Of a stretch of DNA of 64,000 bases, positions 1-11,344 are shown piece after piece. Position numbers and translations under genes: made by a program. The notes beneath the pieces were generated by a model, which had not been told where the DNA came from, searched no databases, and was given only the letters and a program-made list of their open reading frames with translations. The stretch is from contig OZ023190.1 of NCBI GenBank assembly GCA_963995505.1, positions 12,766,092-12,830,091 of the forward strand, written 5' to 3'. Numbering within the stretch: position 1 is the first letter of the stretch; each line of letters opens with the position of its first letter. The stretch is from Hypericum androsaemum. Lineage: Eukaryota > Streptophyta > Magnoliopsida > Malpighiales > Hypericaceae.

Positions 1-765
1 TCGTTCGAGCAAGCATTGCCAATCTCCTCTTAACTGAAATTGTGACTTTATTAATGATTAAAAGCAATCTCAAGTTGCAGGAACAATGTGTGTATATACT
101 TAAGAGCTAATGGCCTTATATAGCCAACTACAATCCTAATCAAATAAGGAAAACCTAGAATAGGTTAACCCCAACTAAAAGTCCTAACGGCCAATGGGAA
201 GAGGCCGAATATAAGGGAAATAATATTAACTAGGGTCATAGGGCCGTAACAAGTGGCCAAAAGTAATCTAAAATGAATTAAAAGCCAGACTAAAAAAGAA
301 AGTCGAAATAAGCTAGCATCGGGGGTACTAGCGGTCGCCAATTGACTAGCGGTCGCTAATTGGGTCTTTAATAAAGTTTATGGAAGTTTCTCTTGTCAAT
401 CGCCAACGAACTGGTGACGGGAAGACCTTGATGAGCTTGATCGGTGATCGCGAGGTATATTGCGGGCTACAACTGGTGTGGTTCGAGAACTTATGTAAGT
501 GTCCCCTTGCAACCGCAAGTTGACTTGCGGTAAGTAGTCCCTTCTGGTTTTTGCTCTAATTGTCTCCACGTTCAACCCTCGCTCCAAGTGTTCACGAACC
601 GCTCAGTTAACCTATCAAGACATATGACAACCAATAGAAGTCCACTCGAAGACTTGAACACATAAAAACGATAAAAGATCTAATAAAATAATACGAAAGT
701 GAACGAAAACACGACTCACGATAACACAATATATAACAAATAAATGAGCATTTACACACTCATCA
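1..765 (-). repeat. Truncated gypsy LTR (Athila-like family)
   Basis: The segment is a diverged relative of the LTRs at 50090-51592 and 55587-57101. It shares blocks such as 'aagagctaatggcc' followed by 'tatatagcca', the 'ggaaaacctag' run, and the terminal 'cactcatca' at 758-765. In those elements that string is the LTR start read on the minus strand (TGATGAGTG...). The left edge is cut by the window, so whether this is a solo LTR or part of a full element cannot be seen. No coding sequence is present. Confidence 0.7.
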
Positions 766-2561
766 CTGTTGTTATAAATTCCCTCTTTCGTGCTAATTCA
801 TTCAGGATGTGGATTCGATTGAAGCATATGGTTTTCCCTTTGATGATTGCTAGCTAAGATTCTAAATCGTTTTTTTATCATACATGCATATGCTTTATAT
901 TTACCGATAAAATAAGAGAATCGTTTAGTTTAAATAATAAATTTCGAATTCGAATTGCTAAAATATATAAATATCTATTAAGAGAATTTTCTTATCGTTC
1001 AATAATCTTATCCAATTTAAATTTACATTAATTAACTTATTAAGTATCCGAATAATAAGTGGTATCTAAAAAATATATGCTTCATATTTTATGCCTGCAT
1101 GCATTATCTTGATTAATTATATAGTGGAGCCTTGACATTATCCATCTCTCATCACTCTCGATGTTTCCCATCGAATGATGAGAAGCTTTCTTGATGGGAC
1201 GAATGCTCGATGGGAAGTTGAAAATATAGAAACACTTCCAAAATAAGTTTAGAACCATACCTCCGTTACTAAATTTAATAGCAGGAGATACAAATTAAAG
1301 GGAAACAATGGAACATTACAAAAAAACATATTGGGGAGAGAGAGAGGAGAAAATAGTAAGAGATAAGATGCTTCCTACTATGGCCTAATCAGGCAAATTA
1401 TTGGTAGCTTTTGTACATATTCGAACCCTACATTTAATTATTTTCTTTGAAATTCAGTCTTGTCAAATTGATGCCAGCAATTTTAAATTTGGAACTCATA
1501 ACTTTTTTTGGATAACACATCTTGATTGGATATTACTTATCAAAAAACATTTGAATGGATATCCTATGCATTGAACGCAATGAAACTTTTTGAAACTCGA
1601 AATTTTAAATATTTTTGTAATTATATTTAAGATTATTTTTGTCCGAAAAATTAATTGAAATAGTGTAGTGTCACTCGATCATACATTTCTAAACCACATA
1701 TGAGTTGATGAGACCATATATGGTACTAAAATAAATTTTACTAATTAATTATTACAATTATTTCACAAGTATTAAACACACGTCGTTTAAATAGTGTGGA
1801 ATCACGTAAATCCAATGTTCCAAAAAGTCTATTTGTTGTTGAATGGCAGGCAAATTGACACACGAAGGGTGGCTACTATTATATTTATGCACCAGAATTT
1901 TCCTGCACAATTATCATTTTTTTAATAGCGGCTGCAAGTAATTTGACTATTGGAAAAGTATATTATTAAGAGTGCATATAGCATCTGAACCATAGGAGAG
2001 TGGAGAATGGAACCAGAATCACTTTGGTCGGCCTCTAAGTGAAAAGATGGTTTCTTCCACATAAAGGTGATATTTATTTAGAGTGTAACCGAAGATTGGA
2101 ATTTGAGAGGAAAATAATTGTTTTCATCTCCATTCATTGTTGACCTAATTAGCTGTCAATGTCAGGTCAACCAATGGATGCCAAGTGCAAGAAGGATTCA
2201 CTTGTTTTGACAGATCATCTCATGAAGCAGATCAAAAAAATGTCTTTGAATAAGTAAGGATTGTAATGTAGGTTTCTTCCTATTTTTTGAGTAAGTTAGA
2301 CTCTACGTCTCTCACGACTTCTCGTTTCATGATATGTTTATGTAAAATATTTAAGTCTTTGTCGGGACATGATACAAATCGTGCAAATTTCAGCCAAAAA
2401 TTTTATCAGTTGTTTTAACATTTCTAGTTAGATACGGAGACGCTGGCTGTTATCACATAACAAATGGATATATAGCGAGGCATGTATATGTAACTTACCT
2501 GAGTATGTAAAGTCACGATGCTTACATTTATATTAAGCCGATTCCACACGAAAACATGACA
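766..2561. other. AT-rich intergenic DNA, nothing recognised
   Basis: No convincing coding region, tRNA or element end was seen. The sequence is AT-rich with short homopolymer runs. Confidence 0.5.
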
Positions 2562-3052
2562 CTTATCCATCTCATTTATGTTTTTCGAAGATAAATGTAG
2601 AGAGTTATCATTTTGGGCACCAGATTCGGTGCGGGCAGCAGCGCGCCTGCAGTATGTACTACAGACTGACACACATCTGCCACGTGTCCTCTTTTACGAC
2701 TTTGCCTTTTAAAAATCGATCTGCTGTTGTGATTTGAGCTTGGATTTGTTAAAAAAAATGATACGAGAGTGGTGAGATTCGAACACTTATCCATTCCATT
2801 TATATTTTTCGAAGATAAATGTAAAGAGTTATCGTTCTGGACATCAGATTCGGTGCGGGCAGCAGCGCGCCTGCAGTATGTACTGCGGGCTTACAAACAT
2901 CTGCCACGTGTCCTCTTTTACGACTTTGTCTTTTGAAAATCGATGTGCCGTTGTGATTTGAGCTTGAATTTGTTAAAAAATGATATGAGAGTGGTGAGAT
3001 TCAAACACATGCCCCTTGCATAAAGGGTGAGGATCATACCACTAGAGCAACC
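2562..3052 (-). mobile_element. tRNA-derived SINE with a headless tandem copy
   Basis: Read on the minus strand from 3052, the head looks like a tRNA. It has a D-arm/A-box stretch TCTAGTGGTATGAT, an anticodon-like stem CCCT/AGGG around a 7-nt loop TTATGCA, and a T-arm/B-box-like TGTTTGAATCTCACC. About 220 bp of body follows, containing CACGTGGCAGATG and a GC-rich patch CTGCAGGCGCGCTGCTGC. The body is repeated: 2786-3007 and 2562-2785 are two ~223-bp copies, the second starting inside the T-arm and lacking the D and anticodon arms. This fits a RNA polymerase III-type SINE. Family membership was not assigned and no flanking duplication was established. Confidence 0.6.
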
Positions 3053-3523
3053 AATTTCTTTGCAAGAAGTGTGCACGAGCCTACTTATTCATATCAGTTG
3101 TCAGATTCGTGCTACCGAGCCCGAGCAGTACTGAATCCGACCCAATCATTCCCATAAACACATTCGACGCCTGATGGGGTTGGGATTGGAAGCCCTTTCT
3201 CCTTTGCTAGATATTTGAAACCGTTGTGCTTCACAAATGCGATAGAGGTGTAAAATAATTGAATCAAAATGCGTACTTGAGACATAGTTCAAGTAGTAAA
3301 AATAGGAGAAGATAATTGAATTTAAGATCTGTGACTATGATCCAAAACGATAGAGGTGTAAAATAAGTTCACCAACAAAAAGACAAAATGTTTTTTTTTC
3401 CTTCAAAAAATAATGCGTCCATATCACGTATTTTTTACCTTCCAAGGTTTCTATCATATTTTTATCCTTGGGCCTTGTAAGGCAGCCCATAAAAAAGATC
3501 AAGACCCAGGCCCAAGAAAAAAC

Positions 3524-3556
3524 TGCGTCTGCCGGGAGTCGAACCCGGGTCTGTCA
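3524..3556 (-). pseudogene. 3' half of a tRNA-Gly-like gene
   Basis: The minus strand reads GACCCGGGTTCGACTCCCGG followed by CAGACGCA, a perfect T-stem/loop plus a 3' acceptor strand. It resembles the 3' half of plant nuclear tRNA-Gly(UCC). The expected 5' acceptor strand GCGTCTG does not occur within the next ~80 bases (3557-3640), where the sequence is AT-rich. It is therefore a half tRNA remnant, not a functional tRNA gene. It lies ~150 bp upstream of the PPR start codon. Confidence 0.65.
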
Positions 3557-3709
3557 ATAGGATATTTATTATTACTATTATGTGGCAAAAATAAATCATT
3601 AAATAGTTTGAGATTGCCGGAAATGACGAAACCACCCTTCCCCCTCCAAGTGAAGTGACAAGCAAAAGGGACCCAAGTCTATCCCGATGACCATATCTAC
3701 TCCCAATGC

Positions 3710-5296
3710 ATGGCTTCTCCAGTAGCCATCCAGACCGCACCCCAGCCCCCGAATTTACCAAAATGCCCCTCCTCCCATGAACCGCCCCGCTACAAGGCCT
3801 ACTTCCACTCCATCGCCTCCCTGTGCAGGCAGGGCCAGACCCGCCAGTCCCTCGCCGTCCTCCACGACATGGCCCACCGGGGCCTCTCCCCGGGCCCCGA
3901 CATCTACGGCGAGCTCCTCCAGGGCTGCGCCTACGAGCGCGACCCCTCGCTCGGCCGCCAGATCCACGCCCTCGTCGCCAAGAAGGGCGCCCTCTTCGCC
4001 GATAACGACTTCGTCGGGGCCAAGCTGCTCGTGTTCTACTCCAAAGTCGGGACTTTGGATGCCGTCGAGGCGTGCTTCGCGAGGACGAGGGGCAGGAGCG
4101 TCTTTTCCTGGGCTGCTGTTGTCGGGTTTCGCGTCCGGGCGGGGATGTACGAGGAGGCCCTGGCGGGTGCCTGTGAGATGATGGAGAGTGGGGTCTTGCC
4201 TGATGAGTTTGTTGTCCCGAATGTGTTGAAGGCTTGCGCCGGGTTGAGGTGGGCCCGGTTCGGGATGGCGGTCCATGGGTACGCGGTGAAGACGGGGCAG
4301 GGTGGGTCTGTTTTTGTTTGTACTAGTTTGGTGGATATGTATGGGAAATGTGGGGTTTCGGATGATGCGAGGAAGGTGTTCGATGTGATGCCTGACAGGA
4401 ATGTGGTGTCGTGGAACTCGATCATCGGTAGTTGCGAGCAGAATGGGCTATACGAGGATGTGATTAGGGCGTTTTGTGATATGAGGTTGGAAGGTGTTGA
4501 GCCCACTCGAGTCACTTTGTCTAGCTTTTTGTCGGCGTGTGCTTCTGTGGGTGCCATTGGAGAGGGTAGGCAAGGCCATGCTGTTGCTGTTCTGGGTGGA
4601 TTGGGATCAGATAGTCTCTTGGGCACCTCCATCTTGAACTTCTATTCAAGAGTCGGGTTGGTTGAGGATGCTGAGTTGGTGTTTGATGGTTTGTCTGAGA
4701 GGGATGTTGTCACATGGAACATACTTATTTCGGGTTATGTTAAATGTGAGAAGTTTGAGGATGCGCTTAATGCCTGCCGTTTGATGAGATTAGAAGACAA
4801 TAGATATGACTCTATTACTTTAACTTGTATATTATCTGCATGCGCTGGTAGGAGGGACCTGAGGGATGGTAAAGCAGGGCATTGCTATTGTATTAGGAAC
4901 AACCTTGAATCCGATGTAGTGGTCGCAAGTCGCATCGTGGAAATGTATGCAAAATGCGGGAGGATAAGTGATGCTAGACGAGTGTTTGATTCCACCGTTA
5001 AAAAGGATCTAATCTTATGGAACTCGATGTTGACTGCCTACGCAGAGTTGGGTTTGGGTGGAGAAACTATGAAGTTATTCTATCAGATGGAGTTGGACTC
5101 TGTGCCACCTAATGCTGTATCATGGAGGGCTGTTGTTTTGGGATGCCTCAAAAGCGGTCAGATCCAAGAGGCCCAAGAAATTCTCTCTCAGATGCAATCG
5201 CATGGTATTCATCATGACATTATTAGTTCCGTTTTTGATACGCTTCGGAATGATATGGGGGAAGAAACACTTAGGTTATTAGAGAAAATATTCTAG
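3710..5296 (+). CDS. PLS-class pentatricopeptide repeat protein, CRR21-like, C-terminally short
   Basis: Intronless 528-codon reading frame with tandem PPR motifs from about residue 30 onward, for example repeats carrying VSWNSIIGSCEQNGLYEDVI, VTWNILISGYVKCEKFEDAL and LILWNSMLTAYAELGLG. Alternating motif lengths are typical of PLS-type PPR proteins that bind organellar RNA. The order and wording of motifs follow Arabidopsis CRR21 (At5g55740), a chloroplast editing factor for ndhD, as remembered: EPTRVT, YAKCG, then DSTVKKDLILWN. CRR21 is about 830 residues and continues with more PPRs and an E/E+ extension. This frame stops at 528 in a diverged region (LRNDMGEETLRLLEKIF) and those parts are absent. 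It could be a truncated paralogue or pseudogene, or an RNA-binding protein needing a partner in trans. The first ~450 bases are much more GC-rich than the rest. The N-terminus is plausible for a transit peptide but not diagnostic. No promoter element is assigned. Confidence 0.85.
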   Translation: MASPVAIQTAPQPPNLPKCPSSHEPPRYKAYFHSIASLCRQGQTRQSLAVLHDMAHRGLSPGPDIYGELLQGCAYERDPSLGRQIHALVAKKGALFADNDFVGAKLLVFYSKVGTLDAVEACFARTRGRSVFSWAAVVGFRVRAGMYEEALAGACEMMESGVLPDEFVVPNVLKACAGLRWARFGMAVHGYAVKTGQGGSVFVCTSLVDMYGKCGVSDDARKVFDVMPDRNVVSWNSIIGSCEQNGLYEDVIRAFCDMRLEGVEPTRVTLSSFLSACASVGAIGEGRQGHAVAVLGGLGSDSLLGTSILNFYSRVGLVEDAELVFDGLSERDVVTWNILISGYVKCEKFEDALNACRLMRLEDNRYDSITLTCILSACAGRRDLRDGKAGHCYCIRNNLESDVVVASRIVEMYAKCGRISDARRVFDSTVKKDLILWNSMLTAYAELGLGGETMKLFYQMELDSVPPNAVSWRAVVLGCLKSGQIQEAQEILSQMQSHGIHHDIISSVFDTLRNDMGEETLRLLEKIF

Positions 5297-6099
5297 GCTC
5301 AGGGTTGCTTATATTCTTCGCATATGTATGTATACAACCATCAACGACATGGCTGTGGTCTTGGGGCAGCCACTTGAACCCGAAACTGTTCAGCAGGGAA
5401 TGTACATTGTCCTTGAAGATGGCCTCTTTAGTTTTGAGGATCACCTGCTCTGGTGATGTTCCGCATGGGTATCAAAACAATCATTTTGGAGAAAACAGCA
5501 AACGCTGTTGCTTTTGCAAATCTAGATTAGTGACATTCTGGAGCTTTTTGTAGAGATATTCCCTGAATTCTGTAGCGGAATGCTTCTGTTTTCTGCAGGC
5601 AAGTATATCTTCCTGTGGCTATCAATACTATTGATTCAATAGAGTTTCCATATCAGTTTTATAATCTCACAATGAGACAATACTCTATAAACATATTGCT
5701 TTATTGGGAATAAAATAAGGAGAAAACTCGATTTTTAGTACTCATTGCTGATCAATTTCGTTGTTACAATCATGCTTCTTATTTTTCCAACTCAAGAATT
5801 TTGATTAAATTTCTTGCAAGTTGATCAAAGTATTTGTTGATATTTGATATAAAGGTTAATGCTTACAATGCTTTTTTTACTAACAAAATAATTAATTCTT
5901 GAACAGAAATTAAAACCTTTTCCTTATCTGTCGTGATTTGCCCATATACAGCTTGTGTTGAAAATGAAAACAAATTCTGTAGAAATTCGACTTATTATTC
6001 TCAATTTGGAAGCAAATGTTGGATGGTATTAATGTCACCAATTAAACGGTGATTCTGTAGCCAAAAATGGAGAACTAGTGGATACCACAGGGACCGGAT
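5297..6099. other. 3' flank of the PPR gene and AT-rich spacer
   Basis: Just after the PPR stop, 5351-5455 can be read as a short open stretch (MAVVLGQPLEPETVQQGMY...) that does not resemble the missing CRR21 C-terminus. The rest is AT-rich without recognised features. Confidence 0.4.
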
Positions 6100-7073
6100 T
6101 CGGTCCTGGTTGTACAAAGTGTGTCAGGCCCGTCTTGGAGGCGATTGTAACCATTGGATCAGGCCCACTAAAGATGGAGCTGATCTGACGGCTAATAATG
6201 AAGGGGGTAAATTTGTACTTTTACAACCTTGTTCCCTCTCTCTCCTGTCCTCAATCCTGACCCTCTCTCTCTCTCCCCTCTATATTGTCGTCACCGGAAG
6301 ACGAGCGGCGAGGACGATCGAAGGCGAGGACGACAAACGGGCGAGGTCGACTACCGACGGCGAGGACGAGTGTAGGGTTGGGACTTTCGATTCGTTCGGG
6401 TAGGGACTTTGCTATGCAACAATTTTGTGAAGACGAGAGACGAGAGGCGCATCCGGGACGAGTCTAGGGTTTCGCATATGAGAGCGGGGCGTTGCGGGGA
6501 CGAGTCTAGGGCATCGTCGGGGTCAATGCACTTCGGTGAAGTGGTGAAACTGATTTTATCTATTGCACTTGGCATTAATTTGGTTTGCAATTAAGCAGCT
6601 GGAGGGATGTGGTTCTAGGAAGAGAAGGTGCTTCCACTTAAGAAGAGAAGAGGGAGACAAAGAAGTGATAGGATTAACCATGGATGGTGCTAGTGGTGGT
6701 GGTGGTCGTGCAATAAAGAAGGGGAGAGGTGGTGCCATTCTGGTGGCCGATGCACTTCAGTGAAGATGAACCTCAAATAATTAAATGTATTTAATTATGG
6801 TATTTTTTTTGATTTACATAAGATTTTTTTCTGTGATGGAAGAGAAGGATGTTATTGAACAAGAATTCAGGAACCTTACTTCTTGGTATTTTTTTACAGA
6901 TTGTTGTATATCAAATAGTTTATTGTGTTATGTTGAAATGGTATGTTTGATTATATCAAATGGTCTACAAGGTTATATTAAATGGTATGCCTGGTTATAT
7001 CAAATAGTTTACGAGGTTATATCAAATAGTTTACGAGGTTATATCAAATGGTCTACGAGGTTATATTAAATGG
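6100..7073 (+). mobile_element. Left part of a GC-rich/minisatellite element
   Basis: Order along the plus strand: a stretch with 'gatctgacggctaataat' near 6182, a CT-rich tract (~6230-6285), a GC-rich segment (6285-6560) with no recognised protein, an AT-rich segment, then a minisatellite (6905-7073). The same order recurs at 32.1-33.5 kb, 39.8-41.3 kb (inverted) and 57.8-61.3 kb. It is interrupted at 7073 by the copia element and resumes at 14018. The class of element is unknown. Confidence 0.4.
6905..7073 (+). repeat. Minisatellite, ~22-bp unit, first half
   Basis: Imperfect tandem copies of a unit close to GGTTATATCAAATGGTMTRC. The array is cut by the copia insertion and continues at 14018-14136 with the same unit. 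Confidence 0.85.
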
Positions 7074-7960
7074 TGTTGTATTCGGAGGGTTCGGTGTACT
7101 TGATTAGGATCTACGGTAGTCGAAGCAAGTGTTGGACACTTTCTCCGTAAGACGAGATTGCCCCGTATATTTTAGTGCGGTACGGGCTACGACAATCGTC
7201 CCCAAGATACAACGACTGTTCGGGCATTTCCAAGAACGTTGTACACGTATCTCGAAACTTTCGGGCGAACCCTTATATACCCAGAACTTTCGGACTGACT
7301 ATTTGTAAGTGAAGAACGGGGGGAGAGGAGAAGACAACAATGCTTATGGAATGTACTTGTTGCTGGGATGATACAAATGGCAAGGGGGCAGGCCTATTTA
7401 TATGCTGGAGGAGGCAGGGAAGCAGCCACCTCGAAGGGACGCGTCCATTGGCGTTGGCTGTCTGAACGGTCGTGTCTCTTCGAAGGCCCTTCTGGATAAG
7501 CCTTGCTGCCTGTCTGTTGGGCCCTTCGTGTCCCTTCGGAAGTCAGCCTTATCCAGTCTTGCCGCACCCCTTCGTACTCGCGTTCCATCGGGATACGGAT
7601 AACGTTATTCGCTCAGCCTCGTGTCCCGTCACCTGTCTGGAGTGCTCCAAAATTTTGCAAAACTTTAGAGCTCCTCCAGCTCCTCGCGATGTGGCGGCGT
7701 GCGAAGTGCCAAGTGCGCCTCAAGCACCTGCTCCCGGGCCCGTGCCCGTGCTCGGACGGTGCTTCGTACCGTCCTCGCAGTTAGCGGTGATTCAACTGTG
7801 GGTAGTCAACCAAGTTGAGAGGTAAGGAGAGAAATTCCTTATAAACAAAGAAATCCTCCTTGCTCTATTCAATGTGGTACACCTCCACTTCTTAACACCT
7901 TAACTTGACTTTGGGCTTTTGGGCTTTGGGCCTTCTTTGGGTTCATTCACAAATCTAACA
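7074..7960 (-). repeat. 3' LTR of copia C
   Basis: 887-bp LTR, TG...CA ended, 3' LTR of a minus-strand element. Its partner at 12394-14017 has the same ends, but its middle is replaced by a LINE-derived insertion. Confidence 0.9.
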
Positions 7961-7972
7961 ATCCCCCACATG
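7961..7972 (-). other. Polypurine tract of copia C
   Basis: The minus strand reads CATGTGGGGGAT directly before the 3' LTR start TGTTAGATTTG. This is the expected plus-strand priming site of an LTR retrotransposon and fixes the element's orientation. Confidence 0.8.
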
Positions 7973-8758
7973 AATGATGACCAATGCATGCAGACTCTAA
8001 TCGAAAGTTTTGACGTGTTATTATTGCATCGAGACAGGTAGCTTGTGGCTTTGAACCTTCTCTAGTAATATGTTATCGGATTTACTCGCTGCTCGGTGAA
8101 CGTGATGTCTTGAACCGTCAGCTTTTGGCGTAAACCAAGATAATAACATTTACACAATAATAACCCTAGTATATTTGGGTTCTCACGTTGTGTCCGTTTT
8201 AGCCATGGACCGTATCTCGGATTCATAAGTATTTTTTCCATTTGAAGTGGCCTCACTTCACACTTACATAGGTGACTCCTATCAGGAGTATCCTGCCATA
8301 CTCCACCTTTATCAAGGTATAGGAATCATTAAAAGTGTAATGCTTAACCTCACCACACCTCTGCAGGTTAACACCTGGGCAGCTTCTGAGAATGAGATAG
8401 GTTCTAGGTGATTAACTGAACCCTCCATAACTTAGTTGTCTCATTGAACCAAGTATGTGGGATCTCCACTCATCATGGTTGAGTTACCGCTATGGACATT
8501 CTTTAGTGTGTGGATTTTAATCCCATTCCCCTTACTGCGTTGTACATTTGATCTCTATTGATTTCTTTCGTAAAAGGATCAGCTAAGTTGTCTTTGGACT
8601 TTACGTAATTAATGGTGATCACCCCACTAGAGATCAACTGTCTAACGGTATTCTGTCTCCGACGGATATGTCGAGACTTTCCGTGTACATTGTACTTTGT
8701 GCTCTCCCGATTGCAGACATGCTATTACAATGTATCAAACAGGAGGCACCGTTTTGCT

Positions 8759-10024
8759 CTAGCACGGAATATCCTCTAGGAAGTTTCTGAGCCATTCAGC
8801 TTCTTCCCTAGCTTTGTCTAGTGCTATAAACTCTGACTCCATGGTGGATCGAGCTATGCATGTTTGTTTAGAGGACTTCCAAGACACAGCTCCTCCTCCT
8901 ATGGTGAATACGTATCCACTCGTAGATTTGGAGTCCTTAGTGTCTGATATCCAGTTTGCGTCACTGTATCCTTCTAATACAGCTGGATATTTAGCATAAT
9001 GTATGCCATGGTTTATGGTATGTTGTAAATACCGTAAAACCCTTTCCAGAGCTAGCCAGTGATTCTTCCCTGGATTACTTGTGAATCTATTAAGCTTACT
9101 AACTGAGTACGCAATATCAGGACGTGTGCAGTTTGTTAAATACATCAAGCTTCCGATAATTTGCGCATACCTCAGTTGAGATACTGGATCCCTTCGATTC
9201 TTGGCTAAGTGTAGATTTAAATCTACTGGAGTCTTAACCAGAGGTTTGTCAAAAACTTCAAATTTCTTGAGCACGTTTTCCACGTAGTGGAATTGCGTCA
9301 AGATAATTTCGTCAGCTTTCCTAGAGATTTTTATTCCTAGTATGACGTCTGCCAGACCCATATCTTTCATGTCAAAGTGGTCCTTTAACATGTTCTTAGT
9401 TTTTACAATAACCTCTTTATTGCTTCCCATAATTAGTAAGTCATCTACGTAGAGACATATAATTACGTAAGCTTCAGGTGTGCCCTTAATGTTAACACAT
9501 TTATCGCACTCATTGATCTTAAATCTATTCGACAGCATTGTCCGGTCAAATTTCACGTGCCACTGTTTCGGTGCTTGTTTTAGTCCGTATAGTGACTTGA
9601 CTAGCCGATACACTTTACGCTCTTGACCGGGAGCCACAAACCCTTTAGGTTGCTCCATGTATATCTCCTCTTCCAGTTCTCCATTTAGGAAAGCTATTTT
9701 TACGTCCATTTGGTGGATCTCAAGATTATAGAGTGCCGCAACAGCTATGAGTACTCTAATTGATGTGATTCTTGTGACCGGTGAATACGTGTGAAAGAAA
9801 TTATGTCACTCCTTCTGTTTGAACCCCTAAGCTACCAATCGAGCTTTGTACTTGTCGATTGATCCATCAGCTTTGTATTTCCTTTTTAGGATCCACCTGC
9901 ATCCCAAAGATTTGCAGCCCGGTGGGAGATCCACGATTTTCTACGTGTGATTTTGCATAATGGATTCTATCTCACTATTGATAGCTTCCTTCCAGAGAGG
10001 AGCATCTGGACTGGACAATGCCTC
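8759..10024 (-). pseudogene. Copia C reverse transcriptase and RNase H, broken
   Basis: The open part 9709-8759 encodes the copia RT core ([29 protein letters not shown], the active-site stretch [11 protein letters not shown]) and then RNase H ([40 protein letters not shown]). Upstream, 9710-10024 continues in the same sense with recognisable RT N-terminus (WILKRKYKADGSI, YKARLVA) but holds several stops, including after EPRII, after QNHT, after LVA and after KQKE. Most are explained by TGG or CAG becoming TAG. In the 'complete' elements known in plants this region would be one polyprotein with gag and integrase. Confidence 0.88.
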
Positions 10025-11344
10025 TTAGATTATCCTGGGTTCATCTTCTAACGCATAGGTTAGATAATCTGGACCAAAAGATTTGGTTACCTTCGTCCGT
10101 TTACTACTTCTAGGTTCATCATCTTCCTGATTTGACCCTTGCGTAGTCTCGTGAGCCCTTTTCTTTGGACTTCCTTCCTTTCTTTCCTTATTAGGAAAGC
10201 TATTCTCAAAGAACGTTGCGTTCCTTGATTCTATGACCATTCCCGCGTTTATCTTAGGGTTTTCAGATTTATGCACCAAAAATCGATAAGCACTACTATT
10301 TTGCGCATATCCGATAAAGATGCAATCAATGGTCTTGGGTCCTATTCTCACATGCTTAGGCTTAGGTACTTCGACCTTTGCTAGGCACCCCCACACTTTA
10401 AGGTAACCATAGGAAGGCTTCCTTCCTTTCTATAGTTCATATGGGGTTTTATCCCTTTTCTTGTGTGGCAACTTGTTTAGAATGTGGTTAGCTGAGAGCA
10501 CAGCTTTCTCCCAAATGTTCTGGGATAAGCCCGAGCTAATCAACATAGCGTTCATCATCTCCTTAAGAGTTCGATTTTTGCATTCAGCTACGCCATTCGA
10601 TTGAGGTGAGTATGGAGCAGTCGTCTGATGAATAATGCCATGTTCTTGACAGAGTTCATCAAACGGAGCTACATATTCTCCCCCTCGATCACTTCGGATC
10701 ATTTTGATTTTCACGCTGAGTTAATTTTCAACCTCATTCTTATATCTCTTAAAGGCATCAAGAGCTTCGTCTTTGCCCTTTAGGAGATATACGTAACAAT
10801 ATCTCGTGCAGTCATCGATAAATATGATGAAGTATTTCTTCCCGCCTTTAGTTTGCACGTGTTTCATATCGCAAGTGTCCGTATGAATTACCTCTAAAGG
10901 CGTAGTACTTCTTTCCACCGAATGGAAAGGTGCTTTGGTCATTTTAGCCTCCACACATACTTCACATTTATCAGATGGGTTAAACTCTAGATTCGGTAAT
11001 AAATTTAAACTTACTAACTTTCTTAGCGAGTTTAAATTTACGTGTCCTAATCTACCATGCCATAAATTAGAACACTCGGCCAAGTAAGAAGAAGCGTTAC
11101 CTTTATTTTCACCGTTAAAGGTGCGATGTATAGTTATTAGATTCATCTTAAACAACCCCTTTTCTAGATAACCCTTTCCTATGAATTGACCCGCTTTGGT
11201 CAGTACAAACTTATCAGTCTCAAATACAAGCTTAAGACCGGCTTTGCTTAACAGTGAGCTAGAAACTAAGTTCTTGCGGATGTCTGGGACATGCAGCACA
11301 TCCTTGAGGGTCAGCTCCTTTCCTGAGGTCAGCTTCAAGGCCAC
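10025..11344 (-). pseudogene. Copia C integrase, broken by stops
   Basis: Three consecutive open pieces in one frame: 11344-10721 (GAG-pre-integrase [12 protein letters not shown], zinc-binding CEVCVEAK, first catalytic Asp in HTDTCD), 10714-10430 (second Asp in RSDRGGEY and Glu in SNGVAECKNRTL, i.e. the DD(35)E set) and 10396-10025 (C-terminal integrase/linker, FIGYAQNSSAYRF). They are separated by single stops at about 10715 (CAA to TAA) and 10427 (TGG to TAG). The catalytic residues themselves are still readable. Confidence 0.88.

Noticed and set aside
3524..3600. Functional tRNA-Gly gene
   Set aside because: No 5' acceptor strand, D-arm or anticodon arm precedes the T-arm. Only the 3' half exists.
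3755..4276. Long minus-strand open frame opposite the PPR gene
   Set aside because: Shadow of a GC-rich coding region. The plus strand has clear PPR motifs.
5305..5553. Small ORF downstream of the PPR gene as the missing C-terminus
   Set aside because: The translation does not resemble PPR or E-domain sequence in any frame.
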